The translations under genes and the position numbers were made by a program. From positions 62,001-126,000 of the forward strand of contig CAWGGM010000009.1 in the NCBI GenBank assembly GCA_963822115.1: DNA of 64,000 nt, written 5' to 3'. Source of the stretch: CAWDXG01 sp963822115 (lineage in GTDB: Bacteria; Myxococcota_A; Polyangia; Polyangiales; Polyangiaceae). Numbering within the stretch: the stretch's first letter is position 1; each line of letters starts with the position of its first letter. The notes below the pieces were generated by a model. The model ran no database searches. It was not told the origin of the DNA and was given only the letters and a program-made list of their open reading frames with translations. Shown here in pieces: positions 53,033 through 62,961 of this stretch.

Positions 53033-55645
53033 TGCGACGGCTGGCGATCGCGCTCGTTCTCGGTCTCGGACTTGCGGTGGGCTGTACGCAGGATTTCAAT
53101 GCGTTCACGGTCGCCAGTGGCGGTACGGGCGGTGACGCCGCACTGGCGGACGGCGCAGCAGGCAGTGCCGGCAGCGACGCCTCGTCGTCGGGCGGCTCGG
53201 ACGGCGGCAAGGACGTTCTCGGTCGACGCTCCGTCCGACGCTCCGTCGGATGCCCCGTCCGACGCGCCGCCGGACGCGCCTGTCTGCGGCCTCGGCACGA
53301 AGCTCTGCAACGCCGCGTGCGTGCTGGATACGAATCCAGCCTTTGGCTGCGCTGCTGCGAGCTGCTCGCCGTGCAACATTGCGCATGCCACGGCCACCTG
53401 CGACCCGACGGGCGCGTGCGCCATCGCGAGCTGTGACAAGGGCTTCGCGGACTGCAACAGCGACCCGTCCGACGGCTGCGAGACCAACACCCAGGTGGAC
53501 ACCGCCAATTGTGGCGGCTGCGGCACGGCGTGCGCCGAAGCCCACGCGAGTGCGACCTGCTCCGGCGGCGTGTGCGGGGTCGGCACGTGTGACATCGGCT
53601 ATCAGGACTGCAACAACGACCCATCCGACGGCTGCGAGGCCAAGACGGATACCGACCCCAAGCACTGCGGCAGCTGCAGCAACGACTGTACCAAGAACGG
53701 CCCGAACTGGGTGTGCTCCAGCGGCAGCTGCCAGCAGAGCAGCTGCCCCGCGGGCACGGCCGACTGCAACGGCGGAACGGGCTGCACCACCAGTCTCACG
53801 ACAACGCAGAACTGTGGCTTCTGCGGCAACGACTGCGGCGCCCTCATCCAGCATGCAACGCCAACCTGCAAGAGCGGCGGCACATGCGACTACACCACAT
53901 GCGAGGCGGGCTGGGCCGACTGCGACGGCATCCGGACCAACGGCTGCGAGACCAACCTGTCGACCAGCGCCCAGAACTGTGGCGCCTGCGGCCGCGCCTG
54001 TTCCACCAGTCACACCAGCTCGTCACCCTCGTGCAACGCAGGGGTGTGTACGCCGACCTGCACCAGCGGGTTCGCCGACTGCACGTCGCCGGCGGCGCCC
54101 GCGAAGGACGACGGTTGCGAGACCCCGGTCACGACGGACCCCATGAACTGCGGCGCTTGCGGCCGCAAGTGCTCGACGACCAACGTCCAGGGTTCTCCCA
54201 CATGCTCGGGCGGCCGCTGCGATTCGGCTTGCGCCGCCAATTGGGGCAACTGCACCCAGCCACTGGCCCCCACTGCCGACAACGGCTGTGAGACGAACAC
54301 CAGCGACGACCCCCAGAACTGCGGCTCGTGCGGCCGGGGCTGCCTGGCGAGCCACACCCAGGCACTGGGCTGCACGGCCGGCGTGTGCACACCGACATGC
54401 CAGTCGGGCTACGACAACTGTTCGTCACCGGCCTCCGACGACGGCTGCGAGACGTCGGTGTCGTTCGACCCGGACAACTGCGGTGCCTGCGGCCGCAAGT
54501 GCTCCACGAGCCATGTCCTGAACTCGTCGACCACATGCTCCTTTGGCAAGTGCGACTCGCTGTGCGCGACGGGCTACGACAACTGCAGCCACCCGGCGGC
54601 GCCTACGGCTGACGACGGCTGCGAAACCAACATCAACACCGACACAGCCAACTGCGGCGCCTGCGGGCGCGGCTGCAGCAACACGAACGTCGCACAGCTG
54701 TCCTGCGCGGGCGGCATCTGCACTTCGACCTGCAACGGCAGCTACGCCAACTGCACGCAGCCAGCAGCACCGACCGCCGACGACGGCTGCGAGACCAACC
54801 TGGCGACCGATGCCGCTCACTGCGGCGCGTGCAACCGCCCGTGCTCGAGCTCCCATACCAGCGGTGCACTGGTATGCAGCGGCAGCAAGTGCACACCATC
54901 CTGTGCGGCTGGCTGGAGCAACTGCAACGACCCGGCGGCACCGACCGCCGACAACGGCTGCGAAAGCAATCTGGCCACCGACCCGCTGTCCTGCGGGGCC
55001 TGCAATCGTGCGTGCGCAACGACGAACGTGCAGGGGCTCGTCTGCTCCGCCGGCGCGTGCACTTCGACCTGCACTCTCGGCTATGTGAACTGCAGCACCC
55101 CCACGTCGCCGACGGCGGACGACGGCTGCGAGGCGCCCAACAGCAACACGAACTGCGGCGGTTGCGGGAACGACTGCACGGCGCAGAGCAGCGGCTTCGT
55201 CTGCAGCAACGACGTGTGCGGCTGCACGTCCGATTCGCAGTGCGGAAACACGAAAAACGGCGCCAGCTGCTCGGGTGGCGTCTGCAAGTGCTACAAGAAC
55301 GCGTCGACGACCCTCACCTGCAAGCACGGCGAGGTCTGCCACTACCTCGGTCAGGTGGGCAACTGGAACGAGTGCCAGTGCAACGGCGGCTCGGCGTGCG
55401 GGAGCGGTCAGGTGTGCTGCCAGAACAGCGGCTGCGCGAATCTGGGCTCCGACGCCAACAACTGCGGTGCATGCGGCCGGGCCTGCGCTCCAGGCCTGTC
55501 GTGCAGCTCCGGCGCGTGCGTGTGCACCAGCAACGCGGGCTGCAACGCCGGCAGCGCGGGCACCTGCGCGTCGGGCGTGTGCAGTTGCGGCGGGACGACG
55601 TGTGCCGCGGGGCAACGTTGCCTGTCGAACGGTAGCTGCGGCTAG
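53032..55645 (+). CDS. Cysteine-repeat lipoprotein (copy 3), frame broken near 53216
   Basis: This is the third cysteine-repeat lipoprotein, about 870 residues. The signal sequence MRRLAIALVLGLGLAVGC has a lipobox. A Gly/Ser-rich linker and a four-fold SDAP repeat (DAPSDAPSDAPSDAPPDAP) lead into about 17 cysteine units, here with the variant NCGACGRxC and PTADDGCETN. The frame changes by one base at the TT pair at 53216-53217, between SDGGKDV and SVDAPSDAP; both sides fit one protein. The ATG overlaps the TGA of the TPR protein. Its units resemble copies 1 and 2 but carry a different linker between cysteine blocks, so it is an older paralogue. Confidence 0.78.
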
Positions 55646-55676
55646 GCCTGAATCGACGTAGAGTCGTCCCCACGAC

Positions 55677-57167
55677 ATGAACAGCGTCGCGGTCTTCCTG
55701 CTCGCTATCGCCGGCATCTTCCTGATCGGCGCGCTCGGCGAGATCATCTTCCAGCGCACGAACATACCCGACGTCGTGTGGCTGATCCTCGCGGGCATCC
55801 TGCTCGGCCCGATCAGCGGGCTGGTCACGCGCCCACAGCTGAACCACATCGCCCCGTACTTCGCCGCGGTGACACTGGTGGTCGTGCTGTTCGAGGGCGG
55901 CACGGCGCTCAAGATCGAGGAGCTGTCGCGCGCGGCCCCCCGCTCGAGCCTGCTCGCCATCACCGGCTTCCTGTTCGCCACAACGGCGATCGCCGTCCTC
56001 AGCATGTTGGCGGCGCTTGTCGGCTGGTTGCCGCCGAGCTGGACGTGGATGCACGGCTGGATGCTCGGGGCGATCCTCGGCGGCTCCAGCTCGATCATCA
56101 TCATGCCGGCGATGTCGCAAGCGCGCATCGAACCGAAGCTGGCAAACCTGATCAACCTCGAGTCCGCCATGACCGACGCGCTGTGCGTCGTCGGCACGAG
56201 CGCGCTCATCGACGTGATGGTCCGCGGCACGACCAGCGCCGCGGGCCCGGTGGTCAGCCTGCTCAGGTCGTTCGGCATCGGCCTGGCCATCGGCCTGGTG
56301 GCGGGCCTTGTCTGGCTGCTCTTCCTGCGTTTTCTCAAGAACAGCGAGCACGCCTATCCGATCACACTGTCGGTGCTGCTGGTCCTGTACGTGCTCATCG
56401 ACCGCGCCGGGGGCAGCGCTGCCATGGGTATCCTCGCCGTCGCGGTGGTGCTGGGGAACGCGCCGTCGCTCTCGCGCAAGGTCGGCCTCGCCGTGCCGGT
56501 AGAGCTCGATACGAGCGTCAGGGGCTTCCACCGGCAGATGGCGTTCATCATCAAGTCGTTCTTCTTCGTGTTCATCGGCGCGATGCTGGGGCCGCCATTT
56601 TCGCTGATCGTGCTGGGAGTCCTGCTGGGGGTGGTGCTGTTCGGCGCGCGCATCCCCAGCGTCTACCTTGCAACGGTGGCCAGCGATCTGGATCCGAACC
56701 AGAAGCGCATGGCTGCCGTGGCCATGCCCCGCGGTATGGCGGCGGGCGTGCTGGCGACGCTGCCGGTGGCAGCGGGCATCAAGGGAACGGAGAATCTGCC
56801 GGTCATCGTGTTCGCCTGCGTCTTCACGACCATCCTCGTGTTCGCCGTCGGTTTCCCGATCGTGAAGAAGCGCGCGCTCGAAGCCGCTGGCGCAGCTGGC
56901 GCCCAGCCCCCGGCAACGCCGGAGCAGGGGCCGCCCGCCAACGTCAGGGTGGAAAGGCCGGGCGAACCGGCACCGCCCGGCGCGCCGCCCCCGCTGGCGC
57001 CGCCAGGCGCCCAGCCGCCAGCTGGCGCCCAGCCCGTACAGCCACCAGCAGATCAGGGCGAACCGACGCGGGTCCAGCCCCTGCAGCAGCCGGGCTACCC
57101 CCCGCCGCCGGGCACTGGGCAGCCTCCTGGTGGGAGCGGCGGGACTCCCGGCAGCCAGGGGCAGTAG
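55677..57167 (+). CDS. Cation:proton antiporter (CPA family) with Pro-rich tail
   Basis: This is a sodium or potassium/proton antiporter, 496 residues with 12-13 predicted helices. The ion-binding-like region is GWMLGAILGGSSSIIIMPAM, with the helix VVLFEGGTALKIEEL before it. The last 100 residues are cytoplasmic and extremely rich in Pro, Gly and Ala (PPADQGEPTRVQPLQQPGYP), with no RCK/TrkA domain. The tail has no recognised role and may bind partners. It lies between the cysteine-repeat gene and the CLC gene, converging with the latter over 4 bases. Confidence 0.83.
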   Translation: MNSVAVFLLAIAGIFLIGALGEIIFQRTNIPDVVWLILAGILLGPISGLVTRPQLNHIAPYFAAVTLVVVLFEGGTALKIEELSRAAPRSSLLAITGFLFATTAIAVLSMLAALVGWLPPSWTWMHGWMLGAILGGSSSIIIMPAMSQARIEPKLANLINLESAMTDALCVVGTSALIDVMVRGTTSAAGPVVSLLRSFGIGLAIGLVAGLVWLLFLRFLKNSEHAYPITLSVLLVLYVLIDRAGGSAAMGILAVAVVLGNAPSLSRKVGLAVPVELDTSVRGFHRQMAFIIKSFFFVFIGAMLGPPFSLIVLGVLLGVVLFGARIPSVYLATVASDLDPNQKRMAAVAMPRGMAAGVLATLPVAAGIKGTENLPVIVFACVFTTILVFAVGFPIVKKRALEAAGAAGAQPPATPEQGPPANVRVERPGEPAPPGAPPPLAPPGAQPPAGAQPVQPPADQGEPTRVQPLQQPGYPPPPGTGQPPGGSGGTPGSQGQ

Positions 57168-57170
57168 CAG

Positions 57171-59063
57171 CTACGGGATCGGCCGCTCCAGCATCGCCGG
57201 CTGCCGGCGCCGCATGAGCTCCTGGCTGTACGCCTGCAGAAGGTCCTCGTAGCCGAGCAGGCCGAGGATCCGCTCCGGATCGTCGTCGGCGACGACAGGC
57301 AGCTGCGGATAGTGCGACGTGGCGAACCGCTCGAGAGCAATGCCCATCGAGTCGGACTCGGCCACGGAGATGAACGGCATCTCGCAGTCCGCAGCAATCG
57401 CCAGGCGTCCGATGTCCTCGTCGAAGAAGAACGCACGCAGCGTCTCCAGAGTGACCAGGCCCTGGATGTGGTTGTCGGGGCTTATGACAGGGAACACCGC
57501 CTGGGTGCTTTCCGACGCGTAGTGCAGCAATTGTTCCAGCGGCTCGGACTCGCTCACGCGCATCAGGTCCGGGTCCCGATCGTAGACCTCGCTGACGCGG
57601 ATGTCCTGCAGCAGATCGAGCACGTACTCGCCGCCGTGTGCCGGCGAGTCGCGCCGCGTGGGCACCTGCTTTTCGTACAGCGTCCAGCGCCGCACCATCA
57701 CGAACGTCACCGCCTCGGCCAGCATCAGCGGAACAAGCAGGTCGTAGCTACCGGTCATCTCGCTCGCCATGACCAGCGACGAGACGGGCACGTGGGCGAC
57801 TCCGCCGAAGAAGCACGCCATGCCCACGATGACGAACGCGCCGGGCTGCGGCACCACCGTGGGTGTCAGCTGGTGGAAGGCGACGCCGAACGCACCTCCG
57901 ACCATTCCACCGATCACCACCGAAGGGCCAAACACGCCGCCGGAGCCTCCCGAAGAGATGCTGAGCGATGTCGTGAGCACCTTGGTCAGCGCGATGCCGA
58001 CCAGCACCGCTGCTCCGGCCCATCCGATCGGCAGCACACCCTTGCTGGGCAACAGGGCTTCCTGCAGCCAGCCGTAGCCCGCCCCCAGCGCCTGCGGAGC
58101 GACGAGCGCGAGCAGCCCGACGCCCAGCCCCCCGAGCATCGGCTTGAGCGCGAGAGGTATCGGGATGCGGTGGAAGACGCGGTCGCGCAGGCCGTAGAAG
58201 ACCTTGATGTACAGCACGCCTACCAGCGCGGCGCCGATCGCCATCAGCAGGTAGAGCGGCAACGCCCGCGGATCGAAAACGTATTCGCCTTCCGTAGCGA
58301 AGATCGTTCCCGCCGAGGGGAACAGCATCGTGAAGACGGAGTACGCGACGACCGAGCTCATCACCGCCGGCACCAGCGCGTCCACCTCGAAGTCGTCGCG
58401 GTAGAGCACTTCTACCAGGAACAGGGCCGCCCCTAGCGGAGTACGGAAGATTGCGCCGATGCCGCCGGCCGCACCGGCGATCAGCATCAACCGCCGTTCG
58501 CGATCGGACAACCTGAGCGGCGACGCGATCAGCGAGCCGAAGCCCGCGCCGATCTGGGCGATCGGCCCCTCGCGCCCCGCGCTGCCGCCCGTGCCGATCA
58601 GCACGACGGACGCGAGCGTCTTGATGAGCGGAACGCGCGCGCGGATGCGGCCGGCATGGCGGTGGAAGGCCTCGACGATCGAGTCCGTGCCGTGCCCCTC
58701 CGCTTCAGGAGCGAAGGTGAAGACGAGCAGACCCGAGATCAGCCCGCCGACAGCCGGAGCGAGGACCAGCACCCAGTGGCGGACCGGACCGGTGATCCGG
58801 GTCTCGAAGAGCGAGTGTTCTCCCCTCGGTTCGAGCGGGGGTAGGTGTCCCCACCCGGCCAGGACCACGTGGTGGATCCACTGCATGCCCAGGAAGAAGG
58901 CCCCGGCACCGAGACCTGCCACGATGCCGATAGCGAGGCCCAATCCCACCCAGCGCGAGACGGTGCGGAACTCGAAGAGCCTGGCGAACGCAGTCAGATC
59001 GCTGAGATTCGGCAGCCGCCCCGGGCCAGGCATCGCGTGGCGGAGCGTGCCTGTGCCGGGCAC
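57171..59063 (-). CDS. CLC chloride channel/transporter with CBS domains
   Basis: This protein of about 630 residues is a CLC channel or H+/Cl- antiporter. Selectivity-filter motifs include GGSAGREGPIAQIG with the gating Glu, and SGGSGGVFGPSVVIGGMVGG. The first motif reads AEGHGTD, not GSGIP. After about 11 membrane helices the C-terminus carries two CBS domains (LMRVSESEPLEQLLHYASES to ERILGLLGYEDLL). The GTG at 59063 is chosen because GGAAAGG lies 9 bases before it. Chloride or fluoride transport cannot be distinguished here. Confidence 0.88.
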   Translation of the reverse strand: MPGTGTLRHAMPGPGRLPNLSDLTAFARLFEFRTVSRWVGLGLAIGIVAGLGAGAFFLGMQWIHHVVLAGWGHLPPLEPRGEHSLFETRITGPVRHWVLVLAPAVGGLISGLLVFTFAPEAEGHGTDSIVEAFHRHAGRIRARVPLIKTLASVVLIGTGGSAGREGPIAQIGAGFGSLIASPLRLSDRERRLMLIAGAAGGIGAIFRTPLGAALFLVEVLYRDDFEVDALVPAVMSSVVAYSVFTMLFPSAGTIFATEGEYVFDPRALPLYLLMAIGAALVGVLYIKVFYGLRDRVFHRIPIPLALKPMLGGLGVGLLALVAPQALGAGYGWLQEALLPSKGVLPIGWAGAAVLVGIALTKVLTTSLSISSGGSGGVFGPSVVIGGMVGGAFGVAFHQLTPTVVPQPGAFVIVGMACFFGGVAHVPVSSLVMASEMTGSYDLLVPLMLAEAVTFVMVRRWTLYEKQVPTRRDSPAHGGEYVLDLLQDIRVSEVYDRDPDLMRVSESEPLEQLLHYASESTQAVFPVISPDNHIQGLVTLETLRAFFFDEDIGRLAIAADCEMPFISVAESDSMGIALERFATSHYPQLPVVADDDPERILGLLGYEDLLQAYSQELMRRRQPAMLERPIP

Positions 59064-59157
59064 GCCGCGCAACCTTTCCCTCGCCTACATTGGAGCATCC
59101 GCTCCCCCCTCGACCGGTTTGCGCGCCACACGGCTTCGCGGCTAGGATCAAGCTACA

Positions 59158-61179
59158 GTGGATCCAGCAGGATCAATCCTGGTGGTCGATGACGACGCCG
59201 TCAGTCGGCACGTCCTGGGCCAGACTCTCGCAGGCGCTGGGCTGCGCTGCGTGACAGTGGGCAGCGGGGGCGAGGCGCTCGCGTGGCTGGAAAACGCCAC
59301 CCCGGCGGTGGTCCTGCTCGATCTGGTCATGCCGGCTCCCGACGGATACGCGGTACTGCGACATATCCGCGCCCGCCCCCATCTGGCAGATGTGCCGGTG
59401 GTGGTGCTGACCGCGCTGGATTCCGACGACGAGATCCAGAGAGTGTTTTCGTCCGGTGCGGACGACTATGTCCACAAGCCGTTCCGCCCCGCCGAGTTGA
59501 TCGCGCGCATCCGCGGGCAGATGCGTATCCGCGAATACGTGGACCGGCTCAGCCGGCGCGAACGCGACTCGCAGACCGTGCTCGAGATGACGCAGGCCCT
59601 GGCCTCGAGCCTGGACATGCGTGACATCCTGTTCACGGTCGTCCAGCGCGTCGCAGAGGTCGCCCACGTCGACCGCTGCAGCATCGTGCTGGCGGACGAG
59701 CCTGGCAACGTCGGCTTCGTCGTGGCAACCAGCGACGACGAACAGCTGAGGGATCTGCCCATCGACCTGGGCAAGTACCCCGAGATCCGCGAGGTACTGC
59801 ACTCGGGGCACACACTGGTCATCCGCGACGCCAGCCGTCATCCGCTTCTGGAAGCCGTGCGGCAGCACGAGCCGGCACTCGCCTTCATCTCGCTGGCGCT
59901 CGTTCCCATCGTCAACGACGACAAGCCGATGGGCGTGATCTTCCTCAGGGCACGCCATTCCGCTCCGTTCGCCGACCACGAGATGGAGCTGGTACACACG
60001 GTCGCGAACGCGACGGCTATCGCGCTGCGCAACGCGCGCATCCTGCAGTCGCTCCGCGACGAGACGCAGCAGAGCACGTTTGCGCGGGTCGAAGCCGAAC
60101 GGCGCGTCCAGCTGTTCCAGCGCTATGCGGACTTCTTCGAGAGCGCCGCCGACGGCATGGTGGTCATCGACCGGGAAGGCCATGTTCTGTTCGCCAATCC
60201 GCGCGCACGTGAAATCACCGGATTCAGCGAAACCGACTTCATGGGCATGCGTCTCGACGCGCTTGTCGTCGACAGCGAACGCCTGCGCGCCGAGCGGCTC
60301 CTACGCGGCTTCACCGAGGGCGTCTATCCGCGCGGAGTAGACATCCAGGTCAACACGGTCCGCAGCGAACCCATCATCATCAGCGTGAGCTTCAGCTCGG
60401 TCCTGCACGAGGACAACGCCGTGCTGTTCAGCTTCCGCGATGTGACCCGAGAGCGCAAGACGGCGATCGAGCTCAAGCAGACGAAGGAGTTCCTCGAACG
60501 CGTGATCGACAGCTCGGTCGACGGCATCGTGTCGGCGGACCTGACGGGAAAGGTGCTCCTGTTCAACCGCGCCGCCAGCCGCATCTTCGGCTATCCACGG
60601 GGCGAGGTCGTCGGCAAGATGTCCGTCGAGAAGCTGTATCCCGAAGGCATCGCTCGCTCGGTGATGCGACGCATCCGGGATCCGGAATTGGACGGTGCTG
60701 GCCGCCTCGAGGACTACCGGGTGGACATGGTCAGCTCCAACGGCGAGTTGATCCAGGTGACGCTGTCGGCGGCGCTGATCATGGACGGCGATCGCCCGGT
60801 CGGGTCGGTCGGAGTCTTCACCGACATCCGCGACAAGCTGCGCATGGAGGCGCGGCTGATGAAGGCACAGGAGGAGCTTCGTACCAGGGAGAAGCAGGCC
60901 ATCGTCGCCGAGCTCGCCGGGGCGGCAGCGCATGAGCTGAACCAACCGCTCACCAGCGTCATCGGGTACGCGGAGCTGTTGAGACGCAGCCTGCAGGACA
61001 GCCCCCAACTGCAGAACGCCGCCAGTGTGATCATCAGCGAGTCCGAACGCATGGCCGAGATCGTGAGAAAGGTCGGCAAGATCACACGCTACGAGACCAA
61101 GAGCTACGTGGGTGGAGCCAAGATCCTCGACCTCGACAAGGCCACCGAGGACCCAGGTTCGAAGGAGGTGCCGCGGTGA
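59158..61179 (+). CDS. Response-regulator/GAF/PAS histidine kinase lacking its ATPase domain
   Basis: This 673-residue protein starts with a receiver domain (Asp55 in VVLLDLVMP, Lys107 in YVHKPF). A GAF domain (about 140-300), two PAS domains (DGMVVIDREGHVLFANPRAREITGF and DGIVSADLTGKVLLFNRAASRIFGY) and a HisKA helix with His592 (AHELNQPLTSVIGYAELLRR) follow. The protein then ends; no ATP-binding HATPase domain is present. The next gene overlaps it (GTGA) and encodes a full histidine kinase. A TAGGAT box at 59143-59148 lies so close that the GTG start may be leaderless. Confidence 0.85.
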   Translation: MDPAGSILVVDDDAVSRHVLGQTLAGAGLRCVTVGSGGEALAWLENATPAVVLLDLVMPAPDGYAVLRHIRARPHLADVPVVVLTALDSDDEIQRVFSSGADDYVHKPFRPAELIARIRGQMRIREYVDRLSRRERDSQTVLEMTQALASSLDMRDILFTVVQRVAEVAHVDRCSIVLADEPGNVGFVVATSDDEQLRDLPIDLGKYPEIREVLHSGHTLVIRDASRHPLLEAVRQHEPALAFISLALVPIVNDDKPMGVIFLRARHSAPFADHEMELVHTVANATAIALRNARILQSLRDETQQSTFARVEAERRVQLFQRYADFFESAADGMVVIDREGHVLFANPRAREITGFSETDFMGMRLDALVVDSERLRAERLLRGFTEGVYPRGVDIQVNTVRSEPIIISVSFSSVLHEDNAVLFSFRDVTRERKTAIELKQTKEFLERVIDSSVDGIVSADLTGKVLLFNRAASRIFGYPRGEVVGKMSVEKLYPEGIARSVMRRIRDPELDGAGRLEDYRVDMVSSNGELIQVTLSAALIMDGDRPVGSVGVFTDIRDKLRMEARLMKAQEELRTREKQAIVAELAGAAAHELNQPLTSVIGYAELLRRSLQDSPQLQNAASVIISESERMAEIVRKVGKITRYETKSYVGGAKILDLDKATEDPGSKEVPR

Positions 61180-62459
61180 GCAGCGACACCGACAACCGCC
61201 GCGAGTCGAGCCTGCCTCCGGATCGGAACTCGGACACGCACGAGCTCGAGGCCGTCCGGTCCGAGCGCAGACCGGTAGCTGTCGCCGATCCGACGGACCG
61301 CTGGATCGACGAGTTGCTAGAGCTTTCTCTGGCGTTGCCGATCCACGAAACGCCCGCCACTCTGGCACGCACCTGCGTGGAAGTCGGCGCGCGCCTGCTC
61401 GGCGACTGCGCCGTTGGTGCCTGCATCATCGATCCCAGGAACGGCGAACAGGTCGTCGTGCGGCACCTGCCCGATGGCGCCGCCAGCGGACAGCAGTCGA
61501 GCCCGTCGCGGCTGTTTCCGGCGTTTTCCACGGAGCTGACGCTGCCCCTGCGCAGCGATCGTGGCGGCTCGACCTTCCACGTCGCCGGCAACGACCCGGA
61601 GCTCTCGTCGGCGTCTTCCGCCAAATCAAGCGTGGCCCGCCGCGTCTCGGAAGTGCTCGATGCCGCGATCGAGCGGGCGCGGAGCCACCAGAGCAGCCGT
61701 GAATCGTCGAACGAGCTCCGGCAGCTCCAGGCGCAGGTGATCCAGGCGGAGAAGCTCGCATCGCTAGGACAGATCGTGGCTGGTGTGGTCCACGAGTTGA
61801 ACAACCCGCTGACCTCGATCGTCGCCTATTCCGATTACCTGAAGAAGCGCGCCGTGGCCCTCGAAGCACCGGAGGACATCGAGTACCTGCGGCGGATCGG
61901 CGAAGCCGCCGGACGCATCCTGAAATTCTCGCGAGACCTGGTCGCCTATGCGCGCCCTTCCGTGGAAGTGCCGGGTCCGGTCGCGCTCGAAGAGGTCATC
62001 GACAAGGCACTGGTGTTCTGCGAGCACGAGTTCGCCGAGGGCGGGGTTTTCGTGCGGCGGCAGCTCGCCGACAAGTTGCCTCCGGTGCGCGGAGTGGCCG
62101 GCCAACTGACGCAGGTCTTCGTCAATCTGTTCACCAATGCCGCCCACGCGATGCTCGACGGCGGCAACCTGACAGTCCGCTCCCGGATGCTCCGTTCCAA
62201 TGACACCGTGGTTGTCGAGATCGAGGACGACGGGGTCGGCATGGAGGCCGAGGTCCTCGAGCAGATTTTCGAGCCGTTCTTCACGACCAAGACGGATGGC
62301 CGGGGGACGGGTCTTGGCTTGTCCATCGTGCGGGACATCGTGACGTCGCACGGCGGCACCCTGGACGCGAGCAGCACGCCGGGTTCTGGAACGGTCTTCC
62401 ACATGACGCTGCACGTCCAGCCGGACGGCAGCGAAGAAGGCGACCCGCCTAGCGATTGA
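61176..62459 (+). CDS. Histidine kinase with GAF, HisKA and HATPase domains
   Basis: This 427-residue kinase has a weak N-terminal GAF-like domain (about 50-180), a HisKA helix with the phospho-His in VVHELNNPLTSIVAYSDYL, and a complete HATPase domain: FTNAAHAML (N box), IEDDGVGM (G1) and GTGLGLSIV (G2). It starts with GTG overlapping the stop of the previous truncated kinase. Its ATPase might phosphorylate both its own His and that of the neighbour. It ends 11 bases inside the convergent secreted-protein gene. No transmembrane segment is predicted, so it is cytoplasmic. Confidence 0.87.
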   Translation: MSSDTDNRRESSLPPDRNSDTHELEAVRSERRPVAVADPTDRWIDELLELSLALPIHETPATLARTCVEVGARLLGDCAVGACIIDPRNGEQVVVRHLPDGAASGQQSSPSRLFPAFSTELTLPLRSDRGGSTFHVAGNDPELSSASSAKSSVARRVSEVLDAAIERARSHQSSRESSNELRQLQAQVIQAEKLASLGQIVAGVVHELNNPLTSIVAYSDYLKKRAVALEAPEDIEYLRRIGEAAGRILKFSRDLVAYARPSVEVPGPVALEEVIDKALVFCEHEFAEGGVFVRRQLADKLPPVRGVAGQLTQVFVNLFTNAAHAMLDGGNLTVRSRMLRSNDTVVVEIEDDGVGMEAEVLEQIFEPFFTTKTDGRGTGLGLSIVRDIVTSHGGTLDASSTPGSGTVFHMTLHVQPDGSEEGDPPSD

Positions 62460-62961
62460 CCATGCGGATGACGAGCACGAGGATCCCGCCCTTGTAGCTC
62501 TGCCCGGCCACGATGAAAGCCTGGCCGACCTTCGCCTTCACCTCGAGCAGCGGCAGGAACGTCTTGCCCTTCGGCTGGTTGATGCTGGCGGAGACACGCA
62601 GGTACTCCTTGGGCAGGATGTCGAGCAGCTTGGTGCGGAGCACGCGCCCATTCGGAAGCTTGATCGTTCTAGCCTGCCCCTTGTCGAGGGGTAGGCGGAC
62701 GCGCCTCAACAGCTGGTAGCTATCGTACGACGAGAACGGCGGCTTCTTCAGCTCCGGCATGTCGCCGATGCGCTTGTCGATGCCCTTCTTCGAATTGGTC
62801 GCGTGGAGGACCATGACCTCCGCCGCGTACTTCGCCGCTGCCTTCTTCTTGGGCTTGTGGCTCTTCTGGGCCTTGGCGTGCCCCTTCCCCTGCGCGCTCG
62901 CTGGAGCGGCTGCCACGAACAGCGCGAGTGCGGCAACCAGCGCAACAAGGAGGCGTCTCAT
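62449..62961 (-). CDS. Small secreted basic protein of unknown function
   Basis: This 170-residue protein has a signal peptide (LLVALVAALALFVAAAPASA) and then a very Lys/Ala-rich stretch (HAKAQKSHKPKKKAAAKYAAE). The globular remainder, with FSSYDSYQLLRRVRLPL and PNGRVLRTKLLDILPKEYLRV, has no recognised domain. It overlaps the anti-sigma gene by ATGA and is probably the third gene of the sigma operon. Its end overlaps the convergent kinase gene by 11 bases. Confidence 0.65.
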   Translation of the reverse strand: MRRLLVALVAALALFVAAAPASAQGKGHAKAQKSHKPKKKAAAKYAAEVMVLHATNSKKGIDKRIGDMPELKKPPFSSYDSYQLLRRVRLPLDKGQARTIKLPNGRVLRTKLLDILPKEYLRVSASINQPKGKTFLPLLEVKAKVGQAFIVAGQSYKGGILVLVIRMVNR

